Part shown: positions 1-10,344 of the stretch, one piece after another
Numbering within the stretch: the first letter of the stretch is position 1
Layout: every line of letters begins with the position of its first letter
Origin: Nemophila menziesii
Taxonomy: Eukaryota; Streptophyta; Magnoliopsida; Boraginales; Hydrophyllaceae
Length of the DNA stretch: 64,000 nt
Assembly (NCBI GenBank): GCA_029959085.1
Contig: JARWIR010000008.1
Location: 15,052,001-15,116,000 of the forward strand
Reading direction: 5' to 3'
Translations under genes and position numbers: made by a program
Notes under the pieces: model-generated
Database searches by the model: none
What the model saw: the letters and a program-made list of their open reading frames with translations, nothing else
Told to the model about the DNA's origin: nothing

Positions 1-194
1 TTAACTTACCTTCCCCTTTAATATCTCATTTTTTCTTTTTTTATTATAAAATTAAAGTTTCTCAATCAGTTGGGTTATCTCTTCACTTTTATTTTTGTCT
101 CTCTTATTGTTGATATGTTTAATTTAGAAAGCACATTTGTCGAAAATATTTATTTTACTATTTGAAAAAAGTGAGCAAATATTTTTATAAGAGC
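1..194. other. AT-rich flank, nothing recognised
   Basis: AT-rich DNA left of the first retrotransposon. I see no gene or repeat here. The last five bases before the element (195-199, ATCCA) are the left copy of its target-site duplication. Confidence 0.6.
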
Positions 195-199
195 ATCCA

Positions 200-1720
200 T
201 GGTGTTGCCTAGGGTGTGATAAAAATAAGATCAATTTAAGTATGGAAAACTATGCACTCTCACCCTAGACAGGCACAGTACTGCAAGTATTACAGGACGT
301 ATGCAAGTTTTAATGATAAGTAGAGTTCGTTCTCAGGGACTTAAGTGTGTTAAACGCGTAGGAACAGATAACGAGTAAAAGTAAATAACTAGAAAACAGA
401 AAATTAAATATTTGGTTTTTCGAATTTATGAATTAAAACTAAATTAAAACTAAGAAAATAAAGTAAAAGATTAAGAATATGAGATGAGAAGTATAGCTTA
501 GGTTTTGCTAGTATGCACTAATCCTTCTAATTCTATCTATAGATCTAGTTCATAAGGGAGAATATTAGCTCTTGGTAATACTTAGTCAGGATTCTAAATT
601 CCACTACCTTAGACCTTGAGAGCGACTAAGGGGGCTACGTCACAACCAAGAAGTGATTTAAAATAGGGTTATCAAACGCCACTAAGGCCCTAAGCAAATA
701 CTGCAAGTCTTGGTGATACTGTGGTTAAAACAAACCTTAATGACTATCTAGTTAGAAGTATGTTTTGTCAGAACTGCTATCGACACTAGACATTATGTGG
801 TGGTTCAATAGTTAAACACCCTGTCAAGGAGAACATCTAACTACTCTTAAAACAATCCTAAAGTGATCAATTCTAGGAAAGACATTAAATCAAAACACAT
901 AAGCAAATATAAAGTAAGAAGCTAATATCAGATTAAAACATATAATTCCCAAAGAAACTTAGATAGAAGAATTAGAATTCATAGATTATACATATGCAAA
1001 ACCCAAGCTATGGGGAGTTTAGTTCATACCTGAAGGAAATAAACTAAAAGAAATAATAAAAGACATCATCTTGCTCTCTACAATAAACTGGAAGAATAAA
1101 ACCTTAAGAACTAATTACTATGAGGCAAGGATGATTTACAAGTGATATAAGGGTGTATTTATAGGTGTTTAGAAGACCTAATTCGTTTTCTTGAGGAAGA
1201 GTTAAGGTAATGGACTTCTAGCCCAACTCAAATTCGTATGGAAATAAAGATAAACACTGCTGCGTTGTTTTGGTCATAACTTCTTTATTATTGGTCCGAT
1301 TTTGCTCCACAAGATACCAAAAGAATCGCAACAGAATTTCCTACGCCCTTTAGGAGTAATCTACCAAATTCGGCCTCTTTATTAGGTAAAAACGCCTATC
1401 TTTGCAGAATCCCAGATTTAGGCAGCTTTTCCTTTTCCATCTTTTTAGCAATTCTTTCCTTATCTCCAATTACCATGCATATCTCTTTCCATAAGTTGTT
1501 GTCTTTGACTTGGACTCTAATTAAACTCCATAATTATCTTTAAAGCTACACACTAAATAAACAATTAAACCCAATATGCTCTAAAAACATTATTTCTACA
1601 AATCAAGACACAAAATAGGAAAGTGCACTAAAACTCAAGAAAATCGACATTATTGACTTCTAAAACACTAAAAATGATGTTTCATCTTAACATAAATCTA
1701 TCACAAATGAGGAGACATCA
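200..1720 (-). repeat. 3' LTR of the Athila-like element
   Basis: A 1521-bp LTR starting TGGTGTTGCC and ending GAGACATCA on the plus strand, hence TG...CA ends. It matches 8532-10052 with a constant offset of 8332 and no difference that I could see. A TATA-like CTATAAATA lies on the minus strand at 1156-1164, as expected for an LTR promoter reading into the element. Confidence 0.95.
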
Positions 1721-1733
1721 AGACCCCCAACTC
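1721..1733 (-). other. Polypurine tract
   Basis: On the minus strand this reads GAGTTGGGGGTCT immediately before the 3' LTR. It is the purine-rich primer site for plus-strand DNA synthesis expected at this place in an LTR retrotransposon. Confidence 0.75.
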
Positions 1734-3304
1734 AAAGTTGTATCGTCCCGATACAATAAAAGATAAAACAAAGGGAAGTCTAGAAATACACTCTTATAAA
1801 ATTCTCAACACAAGGGAAAAACATAGCAGAATATATAGAATAAACCTAAAGCACATAACTCAGAAAATTTCATGCAATAATATTCATAAACTACATACCT
1901 GTACACTTCTTATATCCACAGTCAACACGGCTTGATTTCAAGATCAGATTAGTTTCGCAATGTAAGAAGGATTGGGACTTTACTCAGTTCCCCTTGAGAG
2001 CTATAGATTGTTCATCGAACCTCACTAGTATCCAAGAATCCACTTAACTAATCTCTAATGGCTCAATCACTTCTCAATTACATAACAAAGAATCACAAGG
2101 TCTTTAAGGTTGTAATGTAGGCTTAGGGACGGTGTGATAGTATATTTGGATAATTTGGAGTGAGCTTTTGGCTCTCTCCTCACTAGCCATCAACGAATCG
2201 CCCTAGAGCTTGAGTTACTCTCATAAAACGTTTCTCACTCAACCCAATGAATTCCTTGATGCACAATTTAGCATCCCCAATAACCCAATTAAGCTTTAAG
2301 ATGTTCACATAAAAATCCACTTTGCCGGTCCGAATATATATTTTCTTTTCTTTTCACATCAATCTCTTTTCTATAGCTATGACTCTCTTTTAATGTTGAG
2401 ATATCACGCTAATTTTCTCATATATATATTTTTTTCTTTTAATGCCCTTGTTGGCAAAATTAGCTCGAAGCTTCTTTTTCATTCACTATTACCCCGGCAA
2501 AGGGTTACAATACAATGTTGTAAAGCATCCTCAATATAAAGCACAAAGCACAATAATAAGCTCAAAAATCCCAACATAATAACTCCCATAATGGTGGACC
2601 CACCACCCCAAACTCAAGCTCTAAAACAACTGTCTAAGCATCGCGATTCGAGTGCGGGTCATATGGAAAAGTCCTAAAAATCTAAAGGATATGGCTTATA
2701 ATGTGTTTCAAAAAAGGCTTTAGAAAGGCTAGAAGGGGCTAAGAAGGATATAACTTTTAAACTCAAAAATCACAAGGTGAGAAGGTATAAAAAGGCTTCA
2801 AAGGCTTAAAAATATGAAAGAACCGCCTTGATCACTTTCTACACTATGTAATTTAGAAAATTTCTTACCTTTAGCACTTTCATCAAATGGTTTTTCAACT
2901 AGCTTGGATCTCACGGCCTACACACTTTCAAGGTTCCCTGAGATCGAACATACTTTCTATCGCATTGCTCACTAATCTTTCTTTACTATCAACGTGTGTT
3001 TTCCTGCAAATACTCAAAGTATACAAATACATAGCTCATAAACATATCACTTACTATCATTAACCTACTGAGCTTATGCTTTCAAGCTATTAAACACACT
3101 CTACATCTAATTCCCATGCATCAAAAATTTTAATTTCACTCAAAAACTGAAAAATGGAGATGAGAGACAACGAATCCCCACACCCCCAACTCAAAAATGA
3201 GCCGTGTCCCCACGACTCGAAAAAGACTCGAAAACAGAAATTAAAATTAGCAGATAGACATATTTACAGAAATGGTAAGGAAGAAAGAAAACATACTCTC
3301 GAGG
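1734..3304 (-). other. 3' untranslated region of the Athila-like element
   Basis: About 1.6 kb between the second ORF and the polypurine tract, without a convincing ORF. It contains imperfect short repeats of an AAGGCT-type motif around 2690-2815. Long 3' noncoding regions are usual in the Athila/Tat group. Confidence 0.6.
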
Positions 3305-4498
3305 CTATTGCCTCGCATCATTGATATCCAAGATTGGAATTGCTGGATCTTTCGTTAATTGCTCAAGGAGTTTCATGATGTGCACTTGATTAGCATTGAT
3401 TTGTGCCACATCATTGACTAAGGAAGTTTGAGCTGCTTCAAATTTCGTTAAACGCTCCTCCATCTTTTCTTGCCAATTTTGCTCCTTTTCTTCCTTCGAG
3501 GCTTGAGTAGAACCCGCTCTTCGAAGGCTTTCTCTGATCCAAGCATTATCAATATAACTCGTCTTAAACTCGAGTTTCTCTTCTTCACCCAATACTACAT
3601 TCGCTTTTCGCACAAGACACGTGATCATAGTTGGAAATTTAACGTTATAAACCGATTTAGGAGAGACCGAGAATCGTATCACCTCCTCATAGATCAACTG
3701 TGCCACATCAACTTCTTCTCCTCTCAAAATACAGTCCAACAGTAGCGCGTTCTTCATAGTCACCTCCAAAGTTCGTGTGTTTCCAAAGACATTAGGGATA
3801 AGGAAATTATGCCAAATTCTAGCATCTGCTTGAAGATATTTGTAAGGCCAAGGTGCCTTCAATTCTCCCTTATGTAATTGCACTTTCTCCTTGTCTAACA
3901 CATGCTCAAAAAGTAATTCCTTATCAAAGATTTTTCGTTTAGCAACTGCTTCCTCAAATTTGCAACAACCTTTCGGATTCTGAAACTTGAAGTGGTTCCT
4001 AATCTCCTCAACTGTGAAAGGAACTAACTTTCCTCTAATCGGAACACAATCACTATCTCGGCTAAAGAGGCCTAGATAGAACTCCAAAACTAATTCAGGA
4101 CATAATTCAGAACGGCTTACCATGAACGTAGACCAACCCAACTTCTCACCAAGCTTAAAGAATCTCTTGTATTCTCCATCTCTAATTTCTTCCTTGAATA
4201 CTTTCTCATAGGCAAAAGGTAGTTCTTCTAATTGTTTCTCCGCAGAAATCTTCAAGGCCTTTGAAGTATCCACTTTCTCTATAGGTATAGGATTTGTTTG
4301 AGGTAGTGTTCTTTCCTTTGCATAAAAATAAAGCTTTTTACCATTACTATCATACGAAGGTTTCCCACTCTTCAATTTATCTTTACCCTTTGATTTAGAA
4401 CTAGCTCCTTTGTCAATTGATTTCTTCTTGTTTAAATCCAATCCCTTGTTACTCTTCACCTCCCTCTTGCTAGATAAGATTGATGTTCTATTAGTCAT
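3305..4498 (-). CDS. Second ORF of the element, plant-transposon-protein-like
   Basis: An intact 397-residue ORF, counted from the first ATG at 4498; a TTG two codons upstream is in frame. The N-terminus is very lysine- and serine-rich, about residues 1-55. The middle holds the pattern EFYLGLF, then a charged IRGKLVPFTVEEI stretch, then a hydrophobic ALLLDCILRGEEVDVAQLI segment. This resembles the 'putative plant transposon protein' domain found in extra ORFs of Athila/Tat-type gypsy elements; the assignment is from memory of the pattern, not a search. The C-terminus (about 320-380) looks like a coiled coil. It sits downstream of gag-protease, the place that env-like or accessory ORFs occupy in this group. 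No membrane segment is obvious. Its function is unknown. The reading frame being open fits a young element. Confidence 0.7.
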   Translation of the reverse strand: MTNRTSILSSKREVKSNKGLDLNKKKSIDKGASSKSKGKDKLKSGKPSYDSNGKKLYFYAKERTLPQTNPIPIEKVDTSKALKISAEKQLEELPFAYEKVFKEEIRDGEYKRFFKLGEKLGWSTFMVSRSELCPELVLEFYLGLFSRDSDCVPIRGKLVPFTVEEIRNHFKFQNPKGCCKFEEAVAKRKIFDKELLFEHVLDKEKVQLHKGELKAPWPYKYLQADARIWHNFLIPNVFGNTRTLEVTMKNALLLDCILRGEEVDVAQLIYEEVIRFSVSPKSVYNVKFPTMITCLVRKANVVLGEEEKLEFKTSYIDNAWIRESLRRAGSTQASKEEKEQNWQEKMEERLTKFEAAQTSLVNDVAQINANQVHIMKLLEQLTKDPAIPILDINDARQ

Positions 4499-5548
4499 CT
4501 TCAATTAACCCCCAACTCAAAGCTTTAGCAACCCTTGAAAATTAAACTCTTGAATTAATGGATGAACAAGCTTGATTTGTCCTAGGATGGGTGAATTGGT
4601 GATGAATCTCTATGTGGGTGAGGATGATTTGTAATGGGTAGGCTTGGATTTTAGAAATTGTGTGATGAATTTGTGAAATTTGGCTCTTTGATTCTTCAAT
4701 TTGAATGAATTTGGTGATGATTGGTAGCTTGATTCTCTCTTGTAATGATGTGGAGAGAAGGTTTGATGTGTTTTCCTTGATGATTGGGTAGTGTTTTGGT
4801 GATTGGTGAAGGTTTTGATGAGCTTCAATGGAGTTAGGAGAGTTGTGCAGTAGAAAGAGAGGGTTAAGGTTTAATAAATTCGGAATAATAGCTTCAATAC
4901 CTCCTTTATAACTCAATCCCGTAACTTTCTCTCTCCTCTGGCGGCGCTGCGGACTACCCCTGCGGACCATGGGGTGCACCGCGGGGTAGTCCGTGACATC
5001 TGATGCTCGAAAATTTTTGCTTACTGACTTAAACCCGTGGTAGGACCCCGTGGTACGGGTTTTTTGGCTCGCGGACTAGGGTCCGGTGTACCGCGGGGTA
5101 CACCGCGGCTTCTGTAGCTGCTCCGTCAAAATACCCGTGGTAGTCAACCCGTGGTACGGGTTTCTGGGGCGCGGACCATGGCACGGTGCACCGCGGGGTG
5201 GTCCGTGGAATTTTTTCGTGTTTCTGACCTAAACCCGCGGTAGCTACCCGTGGTACGGGTTTTGACCTCGCGGACCATCCCTGCGGACCATGGGGTAGTC
5301 CGTGAGGGTAGTCCGCGGGGTGCTTTCTTGCGCTCCAAAAATTTTCCTCGCGTTCCCTAACTTGATTTCTCCGATTCCTACACACCAAAAACACTAATAC
5401 CTTTCTCAAATATGCATTATCAACTAAAAACAACTAAAATAAACTTAAACTAAGAATGTAAAAGACATGAAAACATAAAAAAACTTCGGGTTGTCTCCCG
5501 AACAGCACTTTTGTTTAACGTCTTTCAAAGTTAGACGTGTTACCTCTG
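4499..5548 (-). other. Spacer between the two element ORFs
   Basis: Noncoding spacer of about 1 kb that contains the GC-rich repeat block described separately. Short ORFs on the minus strand at 4542-4979 and 5029-5433 are of biased composition and match nothing I know; I do not call them genes. Confidence 0.6.
4930..5330. repeat. GC-rich palindromic tandem repeat block
   Basis: A sharply GC-rich stretch in an otherwise AT-rich element. The motif CCCGTGGTACGGGTTT recurs near 5048, 5147 and 5245, a period of about 98 bp, so roughly three diverged units. Between these lie variants of GCGGACCATGG and CCGCGGGGTAGTCCGTG. The motifs CCCGTGGTACGGG and CCATGG are near-palindromic, so the RNA could fold strongly. 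Tat/Ogre-type elements are known to carry variable tandem repeats in their noncoding parts. Confidence 0.85.
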
Positions 5549-8269
5549 TCAAGATTTGCGAATATAGCCTCCCCAACAACGAGTAAGGCTATGAACGTCA
5601 ACTAATCTGCGCTTGACCCCAGTTTTGGGGCGAATTTCTATCACCTTGGCTGAAACAACTTTAGTGACAATGAATGGTCCCATCCACGAGTCTTTGAAAC
5701 TTCGTGGCCTGTTCTCGCGTTTGTGGGCTTTCCATAGGACTTCATGGCCAACCCCAAACTCAATGTTTGGCTCAGTATCCACAGGTTTTAAGTGGATCTC
5801 CTCAGGAGGGACTTTGTGATGTGAAAGGCTGTGGATGATAGGTACGGTGGGATCCAACTTCCTCGGTTTCTTACCCAAGACATAGAAGGTCTCGGATACA
5901 TTTTTAGCATGAAGGGTGATGGTCCCATCTTGGAAGTTGATCACACTTTGACTTGTGGCCATGAAAGGCCGTCCAAGTATGATCGGAACCTGCTTATCTG
6001 CATCAAACTCAAGAATAACAAAGTCAGTAGGGATGGCGATATTACCTGCACGGACTAAGACGTCCTCCACTGTTCCCCACGTCCTCTTCACTGAGTTGTC
6101 AGCAAACTGCAACTTCACTGGAGTTTTCTCTGATTTTTGAAGTCCAAGTCTCTCGAACACGGACTTAGGCATAAGATTCACACCAGAACCCACATCGTAC
6201 ATTGCTTTCACTTTGAGCCTACCATGCAATTGAATAGGAAGGTTGAAACTTCCCGGATCTTTAAGCTTAGTGGGTAGCTCTTTCTCACTTCTTCTCGAAA
6301 CCCTCAGGTTCTCTCTTGGGATCTCTACACTCGCCTCTTTCTCAGGAATAACTTGCGTAAAAACTTGTTGCGGTGTAAGTCCTCTCTTCGCAATCTCAAG
6401 CATTTGAGCGTTGATATTTTCAGGTTGGTACGCCTCTACAAATGTCTTGAGAATAGTGTCATCTTTAGGATTTGTATCAGGAATAGTTGATGACACTGGT
6501 TGAACACTAGGTGGCGATTCCACCTTCTCTTCTTCTTTCTCCTCTAGTACAGCAGGTGCCACTTCATCTTCTTTCGATTCTTCTTTTGAGGCTTCTTCCT
6601 CTTTCTCTCTTGCTAACTCCGCTGCATACTCTACCATTGATCGCATCTCCTCTTGCACCTTTTTCAGTAGCTCTATGAACTCGTCTCTCTCTTCATCGCT
6701 TTCCAGATGATAAACTTCTAGACAGTCGGACTCCTCGGGGTTAGACTCGGTTGGCTCTTCTTCAATACTGGGAACTTCCACGGCACTAATGGCAGCATGT
6801 GGTGCTTCCTCCTTTTCTTTTTCGATTTCAAGGCATATAGCCTTGCAAGCTTCGAACACAACATTGTTTTCACCTCCTTCGATTGCCTTTACTTCCTTTT
6901 GTTCTGTTAGATGCTTGTTTATTTGGGCTAATTGAGTATTTAGCATCTGAAGTATGGCATCGTGTCCTCTGACCTTTTCTTCTTGAGCGTTTACAGTGGT
7001 GTTCAAACGTTCTAGAGCTTGTACTATCTGTGTATTGTCCATAGATCCTTCTTGCGGATACTGAGGTAAAGCTTTTTGGTCTAAAGTATCGGTATAGGCG
7101 TCTTGAGCAGGTTGTTGTGGAGGAGTAGGTCGATTCTGATATTGGTTTTGGTACTGACCTCTCTGTTGGTAAGAGTTGTTCTGGGGTCGCGATTGATATT
7201 GACTAGGATTAGCGGCCCCTTGTGGATTTGAATACTGCATACCCGGATGGTTGCGGTTGCCCCATCGGTTAGATATGAAGTAAACAGATTGCGGATTTGA
7301 TTCACACTCTTCCCATGAATGATCGTTAACTCCACATTGTTGACAACCTTGTGCCTCTTGAACTACCTTTGTAGCAGCTAAATTCTTCTCCATCGCGATT
7401 CTCAGCTCCTTGATTTGATTTTCTAACGAGGATATTTGAGCTGAGTTCGCGGTTTCTGCATCTAAACGAAGCGTTCCTCGGGTCTTTGCTGCAGAAGCTC
7501 GCGTTGAAGGCCAACTTCTTTCTTGTTCCATAATATTTTCTAACACCTCGGAAGCTTCATTGTGATTCATGGACACAAAATTACCCTTTCCAATGTTATC
7601 CACCTTGTCTCTACCCTTGTCATCAAGACCTTCATAGAATATAGCAAGTTGTAGAGCAGGTGTATAACCATGGAGCGGACATCTAGCTAATTTTTGTTGA
7701 AACCTTGTCCATGCTTCTCCCACTGTTTCTCCATCTTCTTGAGAAAATCTTGCAAGCTCGGTTTGATCTTTAAGTCTCATGCTCTTCGGATAAAATCGGT
7801 TAAAGAATGCGGCTTGAAGCTCTCTCCAAGAGTGAATGGTTCCATGTGGTTGTCTTTCTAGCCAATCGCTAGCTCTTCCGGTCAAGAAAAACGAAAACAT
7901 ATGACAATACAGTTGCTCGCGTGTAATGCCAGGAGTAATGTAGGCATCACAAATCTGCATAAACTTCTGAATCGCTTTTACCGGATCTTGAATTGCAGTA
8001 CCAGTATAGAGTCCGAAACTTTGAAATTGACTAAGCATACCCGGATCGGGTCTAAATTTGATATTCGGAATCTCAGGAGGGCGGTAACCGATGGGTTGAA
8101 CATGGAATGGTATGTTAAGGCCAGGTAGATCTTGTTCAACTCGGTTTTGTTGATTATTCTGCCCATTACCTTCTCCTACTGGCAGTTGTACACCAGGTGG
8201 AACAAACGCAGGAGGTCCTCCTGGTGCAAAGTAAACTAACTCCGGATCATTGTCTTGAATGTCTGCCAT
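5549..8269 (-). CDS. Gag-protease polyprotein with integrase-tail remnant
   Basis: An intact 906-residue ORF, counted from the ATG at 8269; the frame is open further upstream to 8398, but only from a TTG. In order: a retrotransposon gag (capsid) domain at about residues 88-250; a zinc knuckle at 309-322 of the form C-X2-C-X4-H-X4-C (CQQCGVNDHSWEEC); a Q/N/P-rich stretch at about 350-410; a long acidic Glu/Lys region at about 490-600; and an aspartic protease at about 657-777. The protease has active-site D-V-G at 692-694 and the flap/ILGRPF region near 764-769. Only about 80 residues later comes a segment with WMGPFIVTKV (around 862-871), which resembles the GPF/Y tail of integrase. The roughly thousand residues of reverse transcriptase, RNase H and integrase core expected in between are missing. 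The product should form virus-like particles but cannot copy or integrate DNA itself. Confidence 0.85.
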   Translation of the reverse strand: MADIQDNDPELVYFAPGGPPAFVPPGVQLPVGEGNGQNNQQNRVEQDLPGLNIPFHVQPIGYRPPEIPNIKFRPDPGMLSQFQSFGLYTGTAIQDPVKAIQKFMQICDAYITPGITREQLYCHMFSFFLTGRASDWLERQPHGTIHSWRELQAAFFNRFYPKSMRLKDQTELARFSQEDGETVGEAWTRFQQKLARCPLHGYTPALQLAIFYEGLDDKGRDKVDNIGKGNFVSMNHNEASEVLENIMEQERSWPSTRASAAKTRGTLRLDAETANSAQISSLENQIKELRIAMEKNLAATKVVQEAQGCQQCGVNDHSWEECESNPQSVYFISNRWGNRNHPGMQYSNPQGAANPSQYQSRPQNNSYQQRGQYQNQYQNRPTPPQQPAQDAYTDTLDQKALPQYPQEGSMDNTQIVQALERLNTTVNAQEEKVRGHDAILQMLNTQLAQINKHLTEQKEVKAIEGGENNVVFEACKAICLEIEKEKEEAPHAAISAVEVPSIEEEPTESNPEESDCLEVYHLESDEERDEFIELLKKVQEEMRSMVEYAAELAREKEEEASKEESKEDEVAPAVLEEKEEEKVESPPSVQPVSSTIPDTNPKDDTILKTFVEAYQPENINAQMLEIAKRGLTPQQVFTQVIPEKEASVEIPRENLRVSRRSEKELPTKLKDPGSFNLPIQLHGRLKVKAMYDVGSGVNLMPKSVFERLGLQKSEKTPVKLQFADNSVKRTWGTVEDVLVRAGNIAIPTDFVILEFDADKQVPIILGRPFMATSQSVINFQDGTITLHAKNVSETFYVLGKKPRKLDPTVPIIHSLSHHKVPPEEIHLKPVDTEPNIEFGVGHEVLWKAHKRENRPRSFKDSWMGPFIVTKVVSAKVIEIRPKTGVKRRLVDVHSLTRCWGGYIRKS

Positions 8270-8508
8270 AGTTCTTCTTAAGGCTCTTTCCTTACGAATT
8301 CTTTTGTTATAAGCTCTGAAGCTCCTCTCAGGCTCCGGTAAGGGAGGCCAAGAATTAAACACTGTGAAAACCTGAAAAAAGACTAAAGCAAACCACAAGC
8401 GTAAATCTGGAAAAATAAAAACTAAAACTAAACTAAAAACTGAAAAGTAAAAACTAATTAAAAACTAAAACTCGAAATAGATAACCCACACGCTAACGAG
8501 ACACAAGT
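8270..8508 (-). other. 5' leader of the element
   Basis: A short leader between primer site and gag, rich in AAAACT repeats. It would carry the packaging and dimerisation signals if they exist; none can be identified by eye. Confidence 0.5.
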
Positions 8509-8525
8509 CCCCGGCAGCGGCGCCA
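8509..8525 (-). other. Primer-binding site (tRNA-Asp type)
   Basis: The plus strand reads CCCCGGCAGCGGCGCCA, the 3' end of plant tRNA-Asp (CCCCGGCAACGGCGCCA) with a single mismatch. It lies 6 bp from the 5' LTR edge. This primer type is characteristic of Athila/Tat gypsy elements. Confidence 0.9.
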
Positions 8526-8531
8526 AAAACT

Positions 8532-10052
8532 TGGTGTTGCCTAGGGTGTGATAAAAATAAGATCAATTTAAGTATGGAAAACTATGCACTCTCACCCTAG
8601 ACAGGCACAGTACTGCAAGTATTACAGGACGTATGCAAGTTTTAATGATAAGTAGAGTTCGTTCTCAGGGACTTAAGTGTGTTAAACGCGTAGGAACAGA
8701 TAACGAGTAAAAGTAAATAACTAGAAAACAGAAAATTAAATATTTGGTTTTTCGAATTTATGAATTAAAACTAAATTAAAACTAAGAAAATAAAGTAAAA
8801 GATTAAGAATATGAGATGAGAAGTATAGCTTAGGTTTTGCTAGTATGCACTAATCCTTCTAATTCTATCTATAGATCTAGTTCATAAGGGAGAATATTAG
8901 CTCTTGGTAATACTTAGTCAGGATTCTAAATTCCACTACCTTAGACCTTGAGAGCGACTAAGGGGGCTACGTCACAACCAAGAAGTGATTTAAAATAGGG
9001 TTATCAAACGCCACTAAGGCCCTAAGCAAATACTGCAAGTCTTGGTGATACTGTGGTTAAAACAAACCTTAATGACTATCTAGTTAGAAGTATGTTTTGT
9101 CAGAACTGCTATCGACACTAGACATTATGTGGTGGTTCAATAGTTAAACACCCTGTCAAGGAGAACATCTAACTACTCTTAAAACAATCCTAAAGTGATC
9201 AATTCTAGGAAAGACATTAAATCAAAACACATAAGCAAATATAAAGTAAGAAGCTAATATCAGATTAAAACATATAATTCCCAAAGAAACTTAGATAGAA
9301 GAATTAGAATTCATAGATTATACATATGCAAAACCCAAGCTATGGGGAGTTTAGTTCATACCTGAAGGAAATAAACTAAAAGAAATAATAAAAGACATCA
9401 TCTTGCTCTCTACAATAAACTGGAAGAATAAAACCTTAAGAACTAATTACTATGAGGCAAGGATGATTTACAAGTGATATAAGGGTGTATTTATAGGTGT
9501 TTAGAAGACCTAATTCGTTTTCTTGAGGAAGAGTTAAGGTAATGGACTTCTAGCCCAACTCAAATTCGTATGGAAATAAAGATAAACACTGCTGCGTTGT
9601 TTTGGTCATAACTTCTTTATTATTGGTCCGATTTTGCTCCACAAGATACCAAAAGAATCGCAACAGAATTTCCTACGCCCTTTAGGAGTAATCTACCAAA
9701 TTCGGCCTCTTTATTAGGTAAAAACGCCTATCTTTGCAGAATCCCAGATTTAGGCAGCTTTTCCTTTTCCATCTTTTTAGCAATTCTTTCCTTATCTCCA
9801 ATTACCATGCATATCTCTTTCCATAAGTTGTTGTCTTTGACTTGGACTCTAATTAAACTCCATAATTATCTTTAAAGCTACACACTAAATAAACAATTAA
9901 ACCCAATATGCTCTAAAAACATTATTTCTACAAATCAAGACACAAAATAGGAAAGTGCACTAAAACTCAAGAAAATCGACATTATTGACTTCTAAAACAC
10001 TAAAAATGATGTTTCATCTTAACATAAATCTATCACAAATGAGGAGACATCA
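8532..10052 (-). repeat. 5' LTR of the Athila-like element
   Basis: The 1521-bp twin of 200-1720. On the minus strand it starts TGATGTCTCC and ends CACCA. The TATA-like CTATAAATA is at 9488-9496 (-) and would drive the element transcript. The right target-site copy ATCCA follows at 10053-10057. Confidence 0.95.
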
Positions 10053-10057
10053 ATCCA

Positions 10058-10344
10058 CTTACAACAAATTGGTAGTCGGATTTATATAAAATAACCTATT
10101 TTGTAAAGAGAAATTCTTCTAGATATAGTAACCCTTTCTATATAAAACGTTTTTAAGACTAAACACTACTTTTAGTGGGAGAAATATATAACATAATGTT
10201 GTAAATCAATATTTTATTAAGTGATGGTATTTTATACGCTTTTATTTCTTATGCAATGATGAAAAATAAATAATTTCCAGTAATATTTATTACCAAAAAG
10301 AGAGGTTCTAGGATCATCGTGTTAATCGTATAAATATTTAAAAT
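10058..10344. other. AT-rich spacer
   Basis: Unique-looking AT-rich DNA between the gypsy element and the hexamer array. Nothing is recognised in it. Confidence 0.5.

Larger units (their letters stand above)
200..10052 (-). mobile_element. Complete non-autonomous Athila-like Ty3/gypsy LTR retrotransposon
   Basis: A 9853-bp element bounded by two direct 1521-bp LTRs (200-1720 and 8532-10052) and by a perfect 5-bp target-site duplication ATCCA at 195-199 and 10053-10057. Coding direction is minus, so the right LTR is the 5' LTR. A tRNA-Asp-type primer-binding site abuts it at 8509-8525, and a polypurine tract abuts the other LTR at 1721-1733. Inside are a gag-protease ORF (5549-8269) ending in an integrase-tail-like segment, a GC-rich repeat block, and a second ORF (3305-4498). 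Reverse transcriptase, RNase H and the integrase core are absent, so enzymes must come from another element. I found no difference between the LTRs by eye, which implies a recent insertion. Family knowledge: Athila/Tat elements have long LTRs, an Asp primer site and extra ORFs. Confidence 0.93.

Noticed and set aside
1738..1935. 65-codon plus-strand ORF next to the 3' LTR
   Set aside because: It lies antisense in the element's 3' noncoding region and has no recognisable pattern.
5029..5433. 134-codon minus-strand ORF in the GC-rich block
   Set aside because: It is made by the tandem repeat itself; its repeated proline/arginine/glycine composition follows the repeat unit and it matches no protein I know.
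8270..8398. Longer gag ORF starting at 8398
   Set aside because: The first codon there is TTG; the first ATG in the frame is at 8269.
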